This document shows positions 49,568 through 57,418 of a stretch of 64,000 nt of DNA, one piece after another. Numbering within the stretch: position 1 is the first letter of the stretch; each line of letters opens with the position of its first letter. Under the pieces are notes generated by a model. The model had not been told where the DNA came from and ran no database searches. It was given only the letters and a program-made list of their open reading frames with translations. The stretch lies in NCBI GenBank assembly GCA_017503015.1, contig JAFVTX010000009.1, forward strand, positions 26,588 through 90,587, given 5' to 3'. The position numbers and the translations under genes are program-made. Origin of the DNA: Fibrobacter sp. GTDB taxonomy: Bacteria; Fibrobacterota; Fibrobacteria; Fibrobacterales; Fibrobacteraceae.

Positions 49568-49780
49568 ATGATTTTGCATAAGGTCAATAAGGCAAAGGCA
49601 CCTTGCGGAACACACGGTTCCGATGCAGTTAAAGTTTTTCCGTTTTCTGATTTTGATTTTGCTGAACCATTTGGTTCGGCATTTTTTTTACCCAGCGTCA
49701 AAGCGACGCTCACCCCTACGTCACCCTGGAGCGTAGCGATAGGGTCCACGAGCACTAAAACACCAGAGTTTAAAAATTAA
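49568..49780 (+). CDS. Putative carB leader peptide
   Basis: A 70-codon frame that starts ATG 32 bases after the expected transcription start, reads through the U-rich stretch and the terminator hairpin, and stops 22 bases before carB. Phe codons are dense just before and in the hairpin (VFPFSDFDFAEPFG, then FFLP). It resembles the pyrBI leader peptide arrangement in enteric bacteria in layout, not in sequence. There is no clear Shine-Dalgarno sequence. It could also be a chance frame. Confidence 0.45.
   Translation: MILHKVNKAKAPCGTHGSDAVKVFPFSDFDFAEPFGSAFFLPSVKATLTPTSPWSVAIGSTSTKTPEFKN
49606..49689 (+). promoter_or_regulatory. Predicted transcription attenuator upstream of carB
   Basis: Segment 1 CGGAAC (49606-49611) pairs with segment 2 GTTCCG (49617-49622). 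Segment 2 GGTTC can instead pair with GAACC of segment 3. Segment 3 TGCTGAACC (49660-49668) pairs with segment 4 GGTTCGGCA (49673-49681), followed by eight T: an intrinsic terminator. A U-rich pause-like tract lies just before it (49634-49660). Confidence 0.6.
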
Positions 49781-49802
49781 TTAGCAATAACGGAGATAAA
49801 AA

Positions 49803-52800
49803 ATGAAGATTGAAGGCATCGACAAAGTCCTTATCATCGGTTCTGGCCCGATCGTGATCGGTCAGGCTTGCGAATTCGACTATTCCGGCACCCAGGCTTG
49901 CAAGGCCCTGCGCGAACAGGGTTACAAGATTGTGCTCGTGAACTCCAACCCGGCTACCATCATGACCGACCCGGTCATGGCCGATGCCACTTACATCGAA
50001 CCGCTGAACGTCGCCCGCCTCACCCAGATTATCGAAAAGGAACGCCCGCAGGCCCTCCTCCCGAACTTGGGCGGCCAGACCGGCCTGAACCTCGCCTCAG
50101 CACTCAGCAAGGCTGGCGTGCTGGACAAGTACGGCGTGAAGGTCATCGGTGTGAACCTCGACGCTATCGAACGCGGCGAAGACCGTGAAATCTTCAAGGA
50201 AACCATGCAGAAGCTCGGCATCGACACCCCGCGCTCCGGCATTTGCCACTCTGTGGAAGAAGCCGAAAAGATCGTTGCAGAAATCGGCTACCCGGTGGTG
50301 GTTCGCCCGGCATACACCATGGGCGGTGCAGGCGGCGGTTTCTGCTACAACGTGGAAGAACTCCGCACCATTTGCTCTAACGGTCTTGAACTCTCCATGA
50401 CGCACCAGTGCCTCATCGAAGAATCCATCCTCGGTTGGGAAGAGCTGGAAGTCGAAGTCGTGCGCGATTCCAAGAACCAGATGATTGCCATCTGCTTCAT
50501 CGAAAACATCGACCCGGTGGGCGTGCATACCGGCGACTCCTTCTGTGCCGCCCCGTTCCTCACCATCGACAAGAAGCTCGAAGAAGAATTGAAGGAAAAG
50601 GCCTTCAAGATTGTGGAATCCATCGGCGTGATTGGCGGTACCAACGTGCAGTTCGCTCACGACCCGAAGACCGGCCGCGTGGTGATTATCGAAATCAACC
50701 CGCGTACCAGCCGCTCCTCCGCCCTTGCTTCCAAGGCTACCGGCTTCCCGATCGCCCTCATTTCTGCAAAGCTCGCCGCAGGCCTTACCCTCGACCAGAT
50801 TCCGTACTGGCGCGACGGAAGCCTCGAAAAGTACACCCCGAGCGGTGACTACGTTGTGCTCAAGTTCGCCCGCTGGGCATTCGAAAAGTTCCGCGGCGTC
50901 GATGACTGCCTCGGCACCCAGATGAAGGCTGTGGGCGAAGTCATGGCTATCGGCAAGACCTACAAGGAAACCCTCCAGAAGGCTATCCGCGGCCTCGAAA
51001 ACGGTCGTTCCGGCCTCGGCTTTGCCAAGGACTTCAACAAGAAGAGCAAGGAAGAACTCCTCGAAATGCTCAAGACCCCGAGCTCCGAACGCCACTTCCA
51101 GATGTACGAAGCCATCCGTAAGGGCGCAACCGACGAAGAAATCTTCGCTGCCACCTATGAAAAGGCCTACTTCGTGCAGCAGATGCGCGAACTCGTGGAA
51201 CTCGAAGAAGAAATGCTCAAGACTCCGGGCCGCCTGCCTGCCGATGAACTCCTCATCAAGGCCAAGAAGGACGGCTTCAGCGACAAGTACATCGCCAAGA
51301 TTCTCGGCATCCGCGAAAAGGACGTGCGCAAGAAGCGTACGGAACTCGGCGTGGTCGAAGGCTGGTGCGCAGTGCCGGTGAGCGGCGTGAAGGACCAGTA
51401 CTACTACTACAGCACCTACAACTGCAAGGACGAATCTACCGCTTCCACCAACCCGAAGAAGATTATGATTCTCGGCGGTGGCCCGAACAGAATCGGCCAG
51501 GGCATCGAATTCGACTACTGCTGCTGCCACGCTGCAATGGCCCTCCGCGAAATGGGTTACGAAACCATCATGGTGAACTGCAACCCCGAAACGGTTTCTA
51601 CCGACTACGATACTTCCGACAAGCTCTACTTCGAACCGGTTTCTTTGGAAGACGTTCTCCAGATTTACCACAAGGAAAAGCCGGCTGGCGTGATCGTGCA
51701 GTTCGGTGGTCAGACTCCGCTGAACATCGCCCGCGCCCTCTCCGACGAAGGTGTGAAGATTCTCGGTACGAGCATCGACTCCATCGACATCGCCGAAGAC
51801 CGCGACTTGTTCCGCAAGATGATGGACCAGCTCGGCATCCCGATGCCGGAAAGCGGCATGGCCACGAACATCGACGAAGCCCTCGCTTGCGTCAAGCAGA
51901 TCGGCGGCTACCCGGTGATGATCCGCCCGAGCTTCGTGCTTGGCGGCCGCGGCATGGAAGTCATCTACGACGAGAACATGCTCCGCGAATACGTGGCGAA
52001 GGCCGTGGGCGTGACCCCGGACCGTCCGCTCCTCATCGACCGCTTCCTCCACAACGCTCTCGAATGCGAAGCCGACGCCCTCTCCGACGGCGAACACGTT
52101 TACATCCCGTCCGTGATGGAACACGTGGAACTTGCCGGTGTCCACTCCGGTGACTCCGCCTGCATCATCCCGCCGGTGACCATCACCAAGGAAAACTTGG
52201 CAACCATCAAGGATTACACCAGGAAGATTGCAGAAGCCCTCCACGTGTGCGGCCTCATGAACATGCAGTACGCTATCGAAGACGGCAAGGTGTTCGTCCT
52301 CGAAGCGAACCCGCGTGCAAGCCGCACGGTGCCTCTGGTCTCCAAGGTTTGCAACACCCAGATGGCCCGCCTCGCGACCCGCCTCATGCTCGGCGCGAAG
52401 CTCGAAGACCTGAAGCTCAAGGACAAGAAGTTCAACCACCACGGCGCCAAGGAAGCCGTGTTCCCCTTCGACAAGTTCCCGAAGGTGGACCCGGTTCTCG
52501 GCCCCGAAATGCGCTCCACCGGCGAAGTTCTCGGCCTCTCCGACGACTACGCCCTCGCTTACTACAAGAGCCAGGAAGCCGCTGGTTCCTTCCTCCCGAA
52601 CGAAGGTGCCGTGCTGATTAGCTTGTCCGATAAGGTTAACTTGTCTGAACAGGCCATCGAAATCGGCAAGGAATTCCAGAAGCTCGGCTTCAAGATTTAC
52701 GCTACCGAAGGCACCGCCAAGTTCTACGAGAAGGCCGGCGTGAAGTGCGAAGTGGTGAACAAGATCGCTGAAGGCCGCCCGAACGTCCTCGACATCATCT

Positions 52801-53021
52801 TGAACAAGCAGGTGAACCTCATCATCAACACGCCGTGGGCAAAGCGCGACGCCATCAAGGACGAAAGCGCCATCCGCAAGGCCGCCATCAAGTACAAGGT
52901 TCCCTACATCACGACCCTCGCCGGTGCCTACAACACCGTCAAGGGCATCGCCGCCGCTCGTAACGGCCATGGTGCTGTGAAGTCGCTGCAGGAATACCAC
53001 GCAAGCATCGAAGAGGTGTAG
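49803..53021 (+). CDS. carB: Carbamoyl-phosphate synthase large subunit
   Basis: A 1072-residue CarB that makes carbamoyl phosphate for pyrimidines and arginine. Two ATP-grasp halves are present (GSGPIVIGQACEFDYSGTQA and GGGPNRIGQGIEFDYCC), with RPAYTMGGAGGG and RPSFVLGGRGM. The oligomerisation region and the C-terminal MGS-like allosteric domain (ATEGTAKFYEKAG, NTVKGIAAARNGHGA) complete it. The length is normal. carA is not adjacent. The codon usage is highly biased. The 3' end is partly duplicated at 56249-57091. Confidence 0.98.
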   Translation: MKIEGIDKVLIIGSGPIVIGQACEFDYSGTQACKALREQGYKIVLVNSNPATIMTDPVMADATYIEPLNVARLTQIIEKERPQALLPNLGGQTGLNLASALSKAGVLDKYGVKVIGVNLDAIERGEDREIFKETMQKLGIDTPRSGICHSVEEAEKIVAEIGYPVVVRPAYTMGGAGGGFCYNVEELRTICSNGLELSMTHQCLIEESILGWEELEVEVVRDSKNQMIAICFIENIDPVGVHTGDSFCAAPFLTIDKKLEEELKEKAFKIVESIGVIGGTNVQFAHDPKTGRVVIIEINPRTSRSSALASKATGFPIALISAKLAAGLTLDQIPYWRDGSLEKYTPSGDYVVLKFARWAFEKFRGVDDCLGTQMKAVGEVMAIGKTYKETLQKAIRGLENGRSGLGFAKDFNKKSKEELLEMLKTPSSERHFQMYEAIRKGATDEEIFAATYEKAYFVQQMRELVELEEEMLKTPGRLPADELLIKAKKDGFSDKYIAKILGIREKDVRKKRTELGVVEGWCAVPVSGVKDQYYYYSTYNCKDESTASTNPKKIMILGGGPNRIGQGIEFDYCCCHAAMALREMGYETIMVNCNPETVSTDYDTSDKLYFEPVSLEDVLQIYHKEKPAGVIVQFGGQTPLNIARALSDEGVKILGTSIDSIDIAEDRDLFRKMMDQLGIPMPESGMATNIDEALACVKQIGGYPVMIRPSFVLGGRGMEVIYDENMLREYVAKAVGVTPDRPLLIDRFLHNALECEADALSDGEHVYIPSVMEHVELAGVHSGDSACIIPPVTITKENLATIKDYTRKIAEALHVCGLMNMQYAIEDGKVFVLEANPRASRTVPLVSKVCNTQMARLATRLMLGAKLEDLKLKDKKFNHHGAKEAVFPFDKFPKVDPVLGPEMRSTGEVLGLSDDYALAYYKSQEAAGSFLPNEGAVLISLSDKVNLSEQAIEIGKEFQKLGFKIYATEGTAKFYEKAGVKCEVVNKIAEGRPNVLDIILNKQVNLIINTPWAKRDAIKDESAIRKAAIKYKVPYITTLAGAYNTVKGIAAARNGHGAVKSLQEYHASIEEV

Positions 53022-53031
53022 TTTGTAGGAT

Positions 53032-53056
53032 GTCATCCCCGCGAAGGCGGGGATCT
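53032..53056. repeat. REP-like palindrome GTCATCCCCGCGAAGGCGGGGAT
   Basis: It follows carB directly; a near copy (57097-57119) follows the carB relic, so it may have been duplicated with it. Confidence 0.6.
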
Positions 53057-53072
53057 CTTGTCAAAAACATTC

Positions 53073-53103
53073 AAAGGACTGCAGCGATGCAGTCCTTTTT
53101 TTG
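53073..53103 (+). terminator. Intrinsic terminator after carB
   Basis: AAAGGACTGCA-GCGA-TGCAGTCCTTT is followed by a T run; 11 perfect pairs. Confidence 0.9.
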
Positions 53104-53221
53104 TATAAAGGGGAAAGCCTTCCCCTGGTTCGCACTCCGTTGCTCTCCACCCCTTCTAACGGGTGCTCATACGCCGCGCCCGTAAGCCCGGGCTTGCCCC
53201 GCACACCCGCGCTAAAATCAA

Positions 53222-53255
53222 AATTGCCGCAACCATAATGGCTGCGGCATTTTTC
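53222..53255 (-). terminator. Terminator for the XRE regulator gene
   Basis: TGCCGCA (53225-53231) pairs with TGCGGCA (53243-53249); on the minus strand it is followed by ATTTTGATTTT. The preceding 120 bp (53104-53221) hold only GC-rich low-complexity sequence. Confidence 0.6.
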
Positions 53256-53266
53256 AAATGTAAAAC

Positions 53267-53542
53267 TTATTTTTTATGGTTTGATGTTTTGCTTTTTTTT
53301 CCTTGATTATGCTCTATTTGATGAAGGTCTAGTAATTCGGAAAGATTTATATCCAATCCGTTTGCAATTTCAATAAGCGTTATGAGCCGAGGGTTTCTAG
53401 AGCCGTTTATGGCACGGGTAATGGTTGATTTAGTAAGACCATTTTCGTAGGCGAACTTTTCAATAGTTGCATAGCCCGCATCCAGTATCTTTTGGCGGAT
53501 GTTTTCGCGAATGTGCTTTATGGTCACTTCGGGGTCTAGCAT
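53267..53542 (-). CDS. XRE-family helix-turn-helix regulator
   Basis: A 91-residue lambda-repressor-like DNA-binding protein. The HTH is in KFAYENGLTKSTITRAINGS with the following RNPRLITLIEIANGLDI. The C-terminus is basic. It is transcribed away from the 53787 gene, and palindromic sites that could be its operators lie in the shared 244-bp gap. It is the first gene of the AT-rich segment after carB. Confidence 0.88.
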   Translation of the reverse strand: MLDPEVTIKHIRENIRQKILDAGYATIEKFAYENGLTKSTITRAINGSRNPRLITLIEIANGLDINLSELLDLHQIEHNQGKKSKTSNHKK

Positions 53543-53576
53543 GATTTACAAAGCTAGCGAATAGACTATGCAGAAT

Positions 53577-53733
53577 AGTTGCCGTATGGCAACTGACTTT
53601 CTATTGAACCTTTGATTTTTTCAGATTAGCCTCGACTAGCGGTTGCCGTTTGGCTTCTTCGTTCTTCGTTTTAATCACAAATAGGAAAAAAAATTGATTG
53701 TTTGGTAATTTTTAGGTTGCCAATTGGCAACCT
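53577..53733. promoter_or_regulatory. Palindromic operator-like sites GTTGCC-N4-GGCAAC
   Basis: AGTTGCC-GTAT-GGCAACT (53577-53594) and AGGTTGCC-AATT-GGCAACCT (53714-53733) are perfect palindromes. GGTTGCC-GTTT-GGC (53641-53654) is a partial one, and GAGTTGCC (53753-53760) is a half-site. They lie between the XRE gene and the 53787 gene. Confidence 0.65.
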
Positions 53734-53786
53734 TATTTGTAAGTTTATGGCTGAGTTGCCTTTCTCATTAAAAGGAGATTCTGTTT

Positions 53787-54311
53787 ATGTTGGCAAATAA
53801 ATTAAAATCCAAACTAGAGGAAATGAGACTTCTAGAACTCCAGCTTTTCATCATTGAGTTCAACAGAGCATCCCAATTGGATAGATCTATTTCTAAAAAT
53901 TCAAATGAGCCTAAATCAGGATTTCGCAAGGCCCTTGTAAAAACCTGCCTAGCCTTGATAAAAGAAATGGACGACAAAACATTGTCCAACGTCAAAATAC
54001 GAAAGGGAATAAAAAATTTATCTGAGAAATACGGGGTGTCCTATGGACAGGCACAGAAGGTTATAAATGTTTGCTTGAAACAATACATGTTCCTCACGCA
54101 AAAATACGAATTTGCCGCTGAACTAGATTGTCCCTTAGATTCAACTACGATGAAGGGGTGTCATATTTTTCATAATAAAATGTGCTCTGTTAAGGAGGAT
54201 GAGTATAAAAATTATCAGAATCTGTTTGACAAACAATTCGCACTGAAAGTCTTAAAGGATGAGGAGTATGATAAACAGAGAATTAACAACTACGTTGGAG
54301 GTGAAATATGA
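53787..54311 (+). CDS. Hypothetical protein with GQAQK motif
   Basis: A 174-residue, AT-rich-coded, Lys-rich cytoplasmic protein. The central segment GVSYGQAQKVINVCLKQY and the following ELDCPLDSTTM recall a widespread uncharacterised family with a GQAQK...LKY...P-x-D pattern, but the family name is not recalled. An AAGGAGAT ribosome site is 8 bases before the ATG. Its stop overlaps the FISUMP gene (ATGA), and the palindromic operators lie just upstream, so both are probably controlled by the XRE protein. Confidence 0.7.
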   Translation: MLANKLKSKLEEMRLLELQLFIIEFNRASQLDRSISKNSNEPKSGFRKALVKTCLALIKEMDDKTLSNVKIRKGIKNLSEKYGVSYGQAQKVINVCLKQYMFLTQKYEFAAELDCPLDSTTMKGCHIFHNKMCSVKEDEYKNYQNLFDKQFALKVLKDEEYDKQRINNYVGGEI

Positions 54312-55231
54312 AGATGTCAAATATAATTACTTGTGTCCTGATTATTTCGATTGGCTGCTTTGCTCAGTCGGAAACCGGCAAGGGGAATGAGGCGTTGCTT
54401 AAGGGAAAGCCGGGAATGATTACGTACGAGGGAAAAAACTATAAAACAGTCAAGATTGGAAAGCAAGTTTGGTTGGCTGAAAATTTGAATTATAAGAATT
54501 CCTCGAGATATGGATCTAATATTTGTGCTGGTTGTGAAGATTTTGGACGCCTATATACTTGGAATTCAGCTATGGCGATACAACCGGAGGCGAAAGAAAA
54601 TTATGATATGGAATTACGAACAGAGGGTAGGCCCATCTCAAAAAAACATCAAGGAATTTGCCCGACTGGGTGGCACATTCCAACGGTAACTGAATTGAAA
54701 GATTTGCTGGTTTTTGTTGAAGTTCAGATTTATAGGTATGCGGGAAAGTGGCAAGATTCAAATTTAGATTATCTTAAAAATGAAATAGAAGGACTCTTTT
54801 TCCCTTACGATGGAGGGCGAAGTCGATTTATTCTGGGTGTAATGAATAATTATGGGCTCGCGTTTATTGAACCAGATTTTTGGGCAGGCGATTTCGGAGA
54901 ATATGTAAATTCTTTTGGCTTGAGCATTCGTTCTTCAGGAACAGGCAAGGATAGAGAACTTGATAAATGTGTTCCTGGACAAATACTAACAGATTTTAAT
55001 ACAGGGAAAAGTACATGCTGCAGTGAAGGCTGTGCTGGTGACCATTTTGCTATGTGGCTTGCGGATGAAAATACGTCTTGTCAGGACAAAGTGAAAAGAG
55101 GTCGCCATAGTTGTGAATATGCGCCTAAAGCCGCCCTGTTCACCTTTCAACAATATGCTGGTGATTTTTTGCTGGATGTTGATTGGAAGTACAAAAATTC
55201 ATACGCATCAGTGAGATGTTTGAAGGACTAG
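54308..55231 (+). CDS. FISUMP-domain protein (Fibrobacter major paralogous family), secreted
   Basis: A 307-residue protein with an N-terminal signal (MKMSNIITCVLIISIGCFAQ). The FISUMP hallmark is clear: YKTVKIGKQVWLAENLNY, GRLYTWNSAM, GICPTGWHIPT, and the closing SYASVRCLKD. Several Cys pairs suggest a disulfide-bonded surface protein. The family is hugely expanded in Fibrobacter, with unknown role. The codons are AT-rich compared with neighbours outside the segment. It is co-transcribed with the 53787 gene. Confidence 0.92.
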   Translation: MKMSNIITCVLIISIGCFAQSETGKGNEALLKGKPGMITYEGKNYKTVKIGKQVWLAENLNYKNSSRYGSNICAGCEDFGRLYTWNSAMAIQPEAKENYDMELRTEGRPISKKHQGICPTGWHIPTVTELKDLLVFVEVQIYRYAGKWQDSNLDYLKNEIEGLFFPYDGGRSRFILGVMNNYGLAFIEPDFWAGDFGEYVNSFGLSIRSSGTGKDRELDKCVPGQILTDFNTGKSTCCSEGCAGDHFAMWLADENTSCQDKVKRGRHSCEYAPKAALFTFQQYAGDFLLDVDWKYKNSYASVRCLKD

Positions 55232-55256
55232 ACCAAAGAGATGTTTATGAAAAATT

Positions 55257-55934
55257 CTAAAATCGTTTCTTTTGTATTGGACCTAAGAAAGTCTTCCTTA
55301 GGTCTCGCTTACTGTGGAATATAAGTTGCTCTGATTTGGAAAGTTCTCCGCTTTCGCATTTTAGACTGAGAAGCTGTAAGGTACAAATCAAGTCGGCAAC
55401 TTGGAATAACTTATAATCCTTGGGAAGCACTTTTCGGAGTGTATAAGAGGATAGTTCTGTTGAAAGGATGTAATTCAAAATTCTGTTCAACTCGTGTTGG
55501 CCGTTGTCATAATAAAGGACAACATCCTCAAAATTTTGAAAGAAGGCTAGGTTTTGCCGGATGAACAGAGACATTTCGCGAGCCATACGACCTTCCAAAG
55601 CCAAAGTCGTTTCGCCTTGTCGCTTTTCGAAAACAAAAGTCTTGTAGGAAATTGGAGATTTCAGGACGAAGAAAAACAGGCTTATAAAAAGAGACCTTCT
55701 TTTGTTTGGTGGCTCGTTGACGAAGATTTCTTCCCTGCGAATAAGTGGTGCTGTGTGAATGACAAAATCGTTGCCGAATCCAAGCGACTGGACCTTGTCG
55801 TTTAAAGCTTGAACCTGAGAGCTAATATCTTTTGACTGGTCGTGGATGACGAGTGTCACGATGTAATATGGGGATTTTGAATCGTAAGGGCCGAAATCCC
55901 CACTCTCATCCACAAAAATACTCAGGCAACTCAT
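55257..55934 (-). CDS. DUF3800 protein
   Basis: A 225-residue protein beginning MSCLSIFVDESGDFGP; FVDESGDFG is the DUF3800 signature of a RNase H-like fold that often sits in mobile or defence regions. DxxQHELNRIL and a later VADLICT (with the conserved AD pair) also fit. The ATG at 55934 is preferred, with GGAG upstream, to a TTG four codons earlier. Its role is unknown; it is convergent with the FISUMP gene. Confidence 0.82.
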   Translation of the reverse strand: MSCLSIFVDESGDFGPYDSKSPYYIVTLVIHDQSKDISSQVQALNDKVQSLGFGNDFVIHTAPLIRREEIFVNEPPNKRRSLFISLFFFVLKSPISYKTFVFEKRQGETTLALEGRMAREMSLFIRQNLAFFQNFEDVVLYYDNGQHELNRILNYILSTELSSYTLRKVLPKDYKLFQVADLICTLQLLSLKCESGELSKSEQLIFHSKRDLRKTFLGPIQKKRF

Positions 55935-56248
55935 CAAATTCTCCAAACAAAAATGGCGGACAGTTTGCCCGCCTAGTTAGGTTGAACCTGGGTCTTTCGA
56001 CCAGCTCGCTAATAATATACATAATTTCCAATAGAAAGTCAATAGAGAAATGAACAAAAAAGCACTATTCTTCAATTGCGTTAGGGATAGTGACCCCTTG
56101 GGGCGAAGACTTGCGGACAGTTTCGTCTTGATGTTTTCGGGAGCAAGGCTTCGTTTTAGGAGGCGAGTAACGAGCGAAGCGAAGGTAATCGCCCCTAAAA
56201 TATAGCCCGACCGCACATATATGTGCGGGAACGCCCAAAGAAGAATTT
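55935..56248. other. Intergenic region with hairpins
   Basis: No gene was seen. It contains GAGTAACGAGCGAAGCGAAGG-type words and the perfect palindrome CCGCACATATATGTGCGG (near 56211-56228). Confidence 0.5.
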
Positions 56249-57091
56249 TCCCGCACGGTGCCTCTGGTCTCCAAGGTTTGTAACAGGCCTGTGAGCCGTA
56301 GGCGACCTTTGACCACTTAGCACTTTAGTGCTTATGTGGGCATGGCGACCTTTAGGTGGGAGTGAGGCGTGAGCTGAACGGTCTTCATAATCGAAGTCCT
56401 CGGCCTCTCCGACGACTACGCCCTGGCCTACTACAAGAGCCAGGAAGCCGCAGGTTCCTTTCTCCCGAACGAAGGCGCCGTGCTCATCAGCCTTTCTGAT
56501 AAGGTGAACCTCTCCGACAGGCCATCGAAATCGGCAAGGAGTTGTAGAAACATCCTCGCCTCAGTCATGCCAGTCCGCAAGCGGCCTGTCGCGACATTCG
56601 GCTTGCGGCGTTTTCCAGAAGCTCGATTGTAATCAAGGACGACAAATACGAAGTAAGCGAGAGCCGCACCGAAAAGTATACATTTCGATATGGCCGAGCT
56701 ACAAGTATTGCACTATGTGCAAATGCTAAGGGCGAGTGAAGCAGGACTGCTTGCAGGCCTATTTCTGAACCCCGCATTTGGGAGCCGTAGGCTCCAAAGC
56801 GCTATCCGTAAGGCCGCCATCAAAAGTGTGCAAAACGAGCGTCGCAGAAAAATGCTTGCGCTAGCGCTATTTTTCTATGACCGAGTGCAGCCACGGACGC
56901 TATACGAAACTTGCCACTTCAGTGGCTTAGTTGAGTTATCCCCTTTGGGGAGAAGCGTCAAGTACAAGGTTCCTTATATCACGACCCTCGCCGGTGCCTA
57001 CAACACCGTGAAGGGCATCGCCGCCGCAAGGAACGGACATGGTGCCGTGAAGAGCCTGCAGGAATACCACGCAAGCATTGAAGAGATCTAA
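56249..57091 (+). pseudogene. Decayed 3' end of a second carB allele
   Basis: Patches match the carB C-terminal region in order: 56249-56281 to 52320-52352, 56392-56540 to 52526-52671, 56799-56822 to 52869-52892, and 56957-57091 to 52888-53021. Differences are mostly synonymous (AGC for TCG, AGG for CGT), so the source was a functional but diverged allele. A single-base loss (near 56519) and a stop destroy the frame. Between the patches are unrelated filler sequences rich in small hairpins. A 133-codon frame at 56690 is part of this relic and not a gene. Confidence 0.88.
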
Positions 57092-57096
57092 GGCTT

Positions 57097-57330
57097 GAAT
57101 GTCATCCCCGCGAAGGCGGGCGGACAGCACTAAGCACTTTTATACGATACTTGGCAACTTGTTGCCATAGTAGAGTTATCCTCTTTGGGGAAGTGCTTAG
57201 TGCGCATGGCCACCAAGGTGGGGATCTCCTAGCGTAAGCGTGTCATCCTGAGCGAAGGGCGTAGCCCGAAGTCGAAGGATCCAGACCCGCATTTGTCACC
57301 CTGGAGCGTCCATAGGACGCGATAGGGTCC
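57097..57330. repeat. Cluster of REP-like palindromes and mini-hairpins
   Basis: In order: a TCATCCCCGCGAAGGCGGG copy (57097-57119); nested arms AAGCACTT...AAGTGCTT with GGCAAC-TT-GTTGCC inside (57131-57205); GTCATCCTGAGC...GAAGGATC with core GGGC-GTA-GCCC (57242-57287); and GTCACCCTGGA...TAGGGTCC with core GCGTCC-ATA-GGACGC (57295-57330). Confidence 0.7.
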
Positions 57331-57342
57331 AAAGCTATTTAA

Positions 57343-57375
57343 GACCGTAGCAATAAAACGCTGCGGTCTTTTTCT
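57343..57375 (+). terminator. Intrinsic terminator before the BASS gene
   Basis: GACCGTAGC (57343-57351) pairs with GCTGCGGTC (57360-57368), followed by TTTTTCTT. Confidence 0.82.
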
Positions 57376-57383
57376 TATATTTG
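57376..57383 (+). promoter_or_regulatory. TATATTTG -10 element for BASS gene
   Basis: An exact TAnnTTTG match 36 bases before the ATG, directly after the terminator. Confidence 0.5.
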
Positions 57384-57418
57384 TGAAAAGCAATTTTTAT
57401 CCGTAAGGAAACGGGAAA

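Noticed and set aside
50097..53036. 979-codon open frame on the minus strand opposite carB
   Set aside because: It is antisense to a certain gene whose strong codon bias removes stops in this frame; the product is His/Val-rich and has no recognisable domain.
53104..53221. Possible small gene in the GC-rich gap after carB
   Set aside because: No start with a ribosome site, and low-complexity sequence only.
56690..57091. 133-codon frame ending in the CarB C-terminus
   Set aside because: It fuses filler sequence to the carB relic; no start signal, and the relic is frameshifted upstream.
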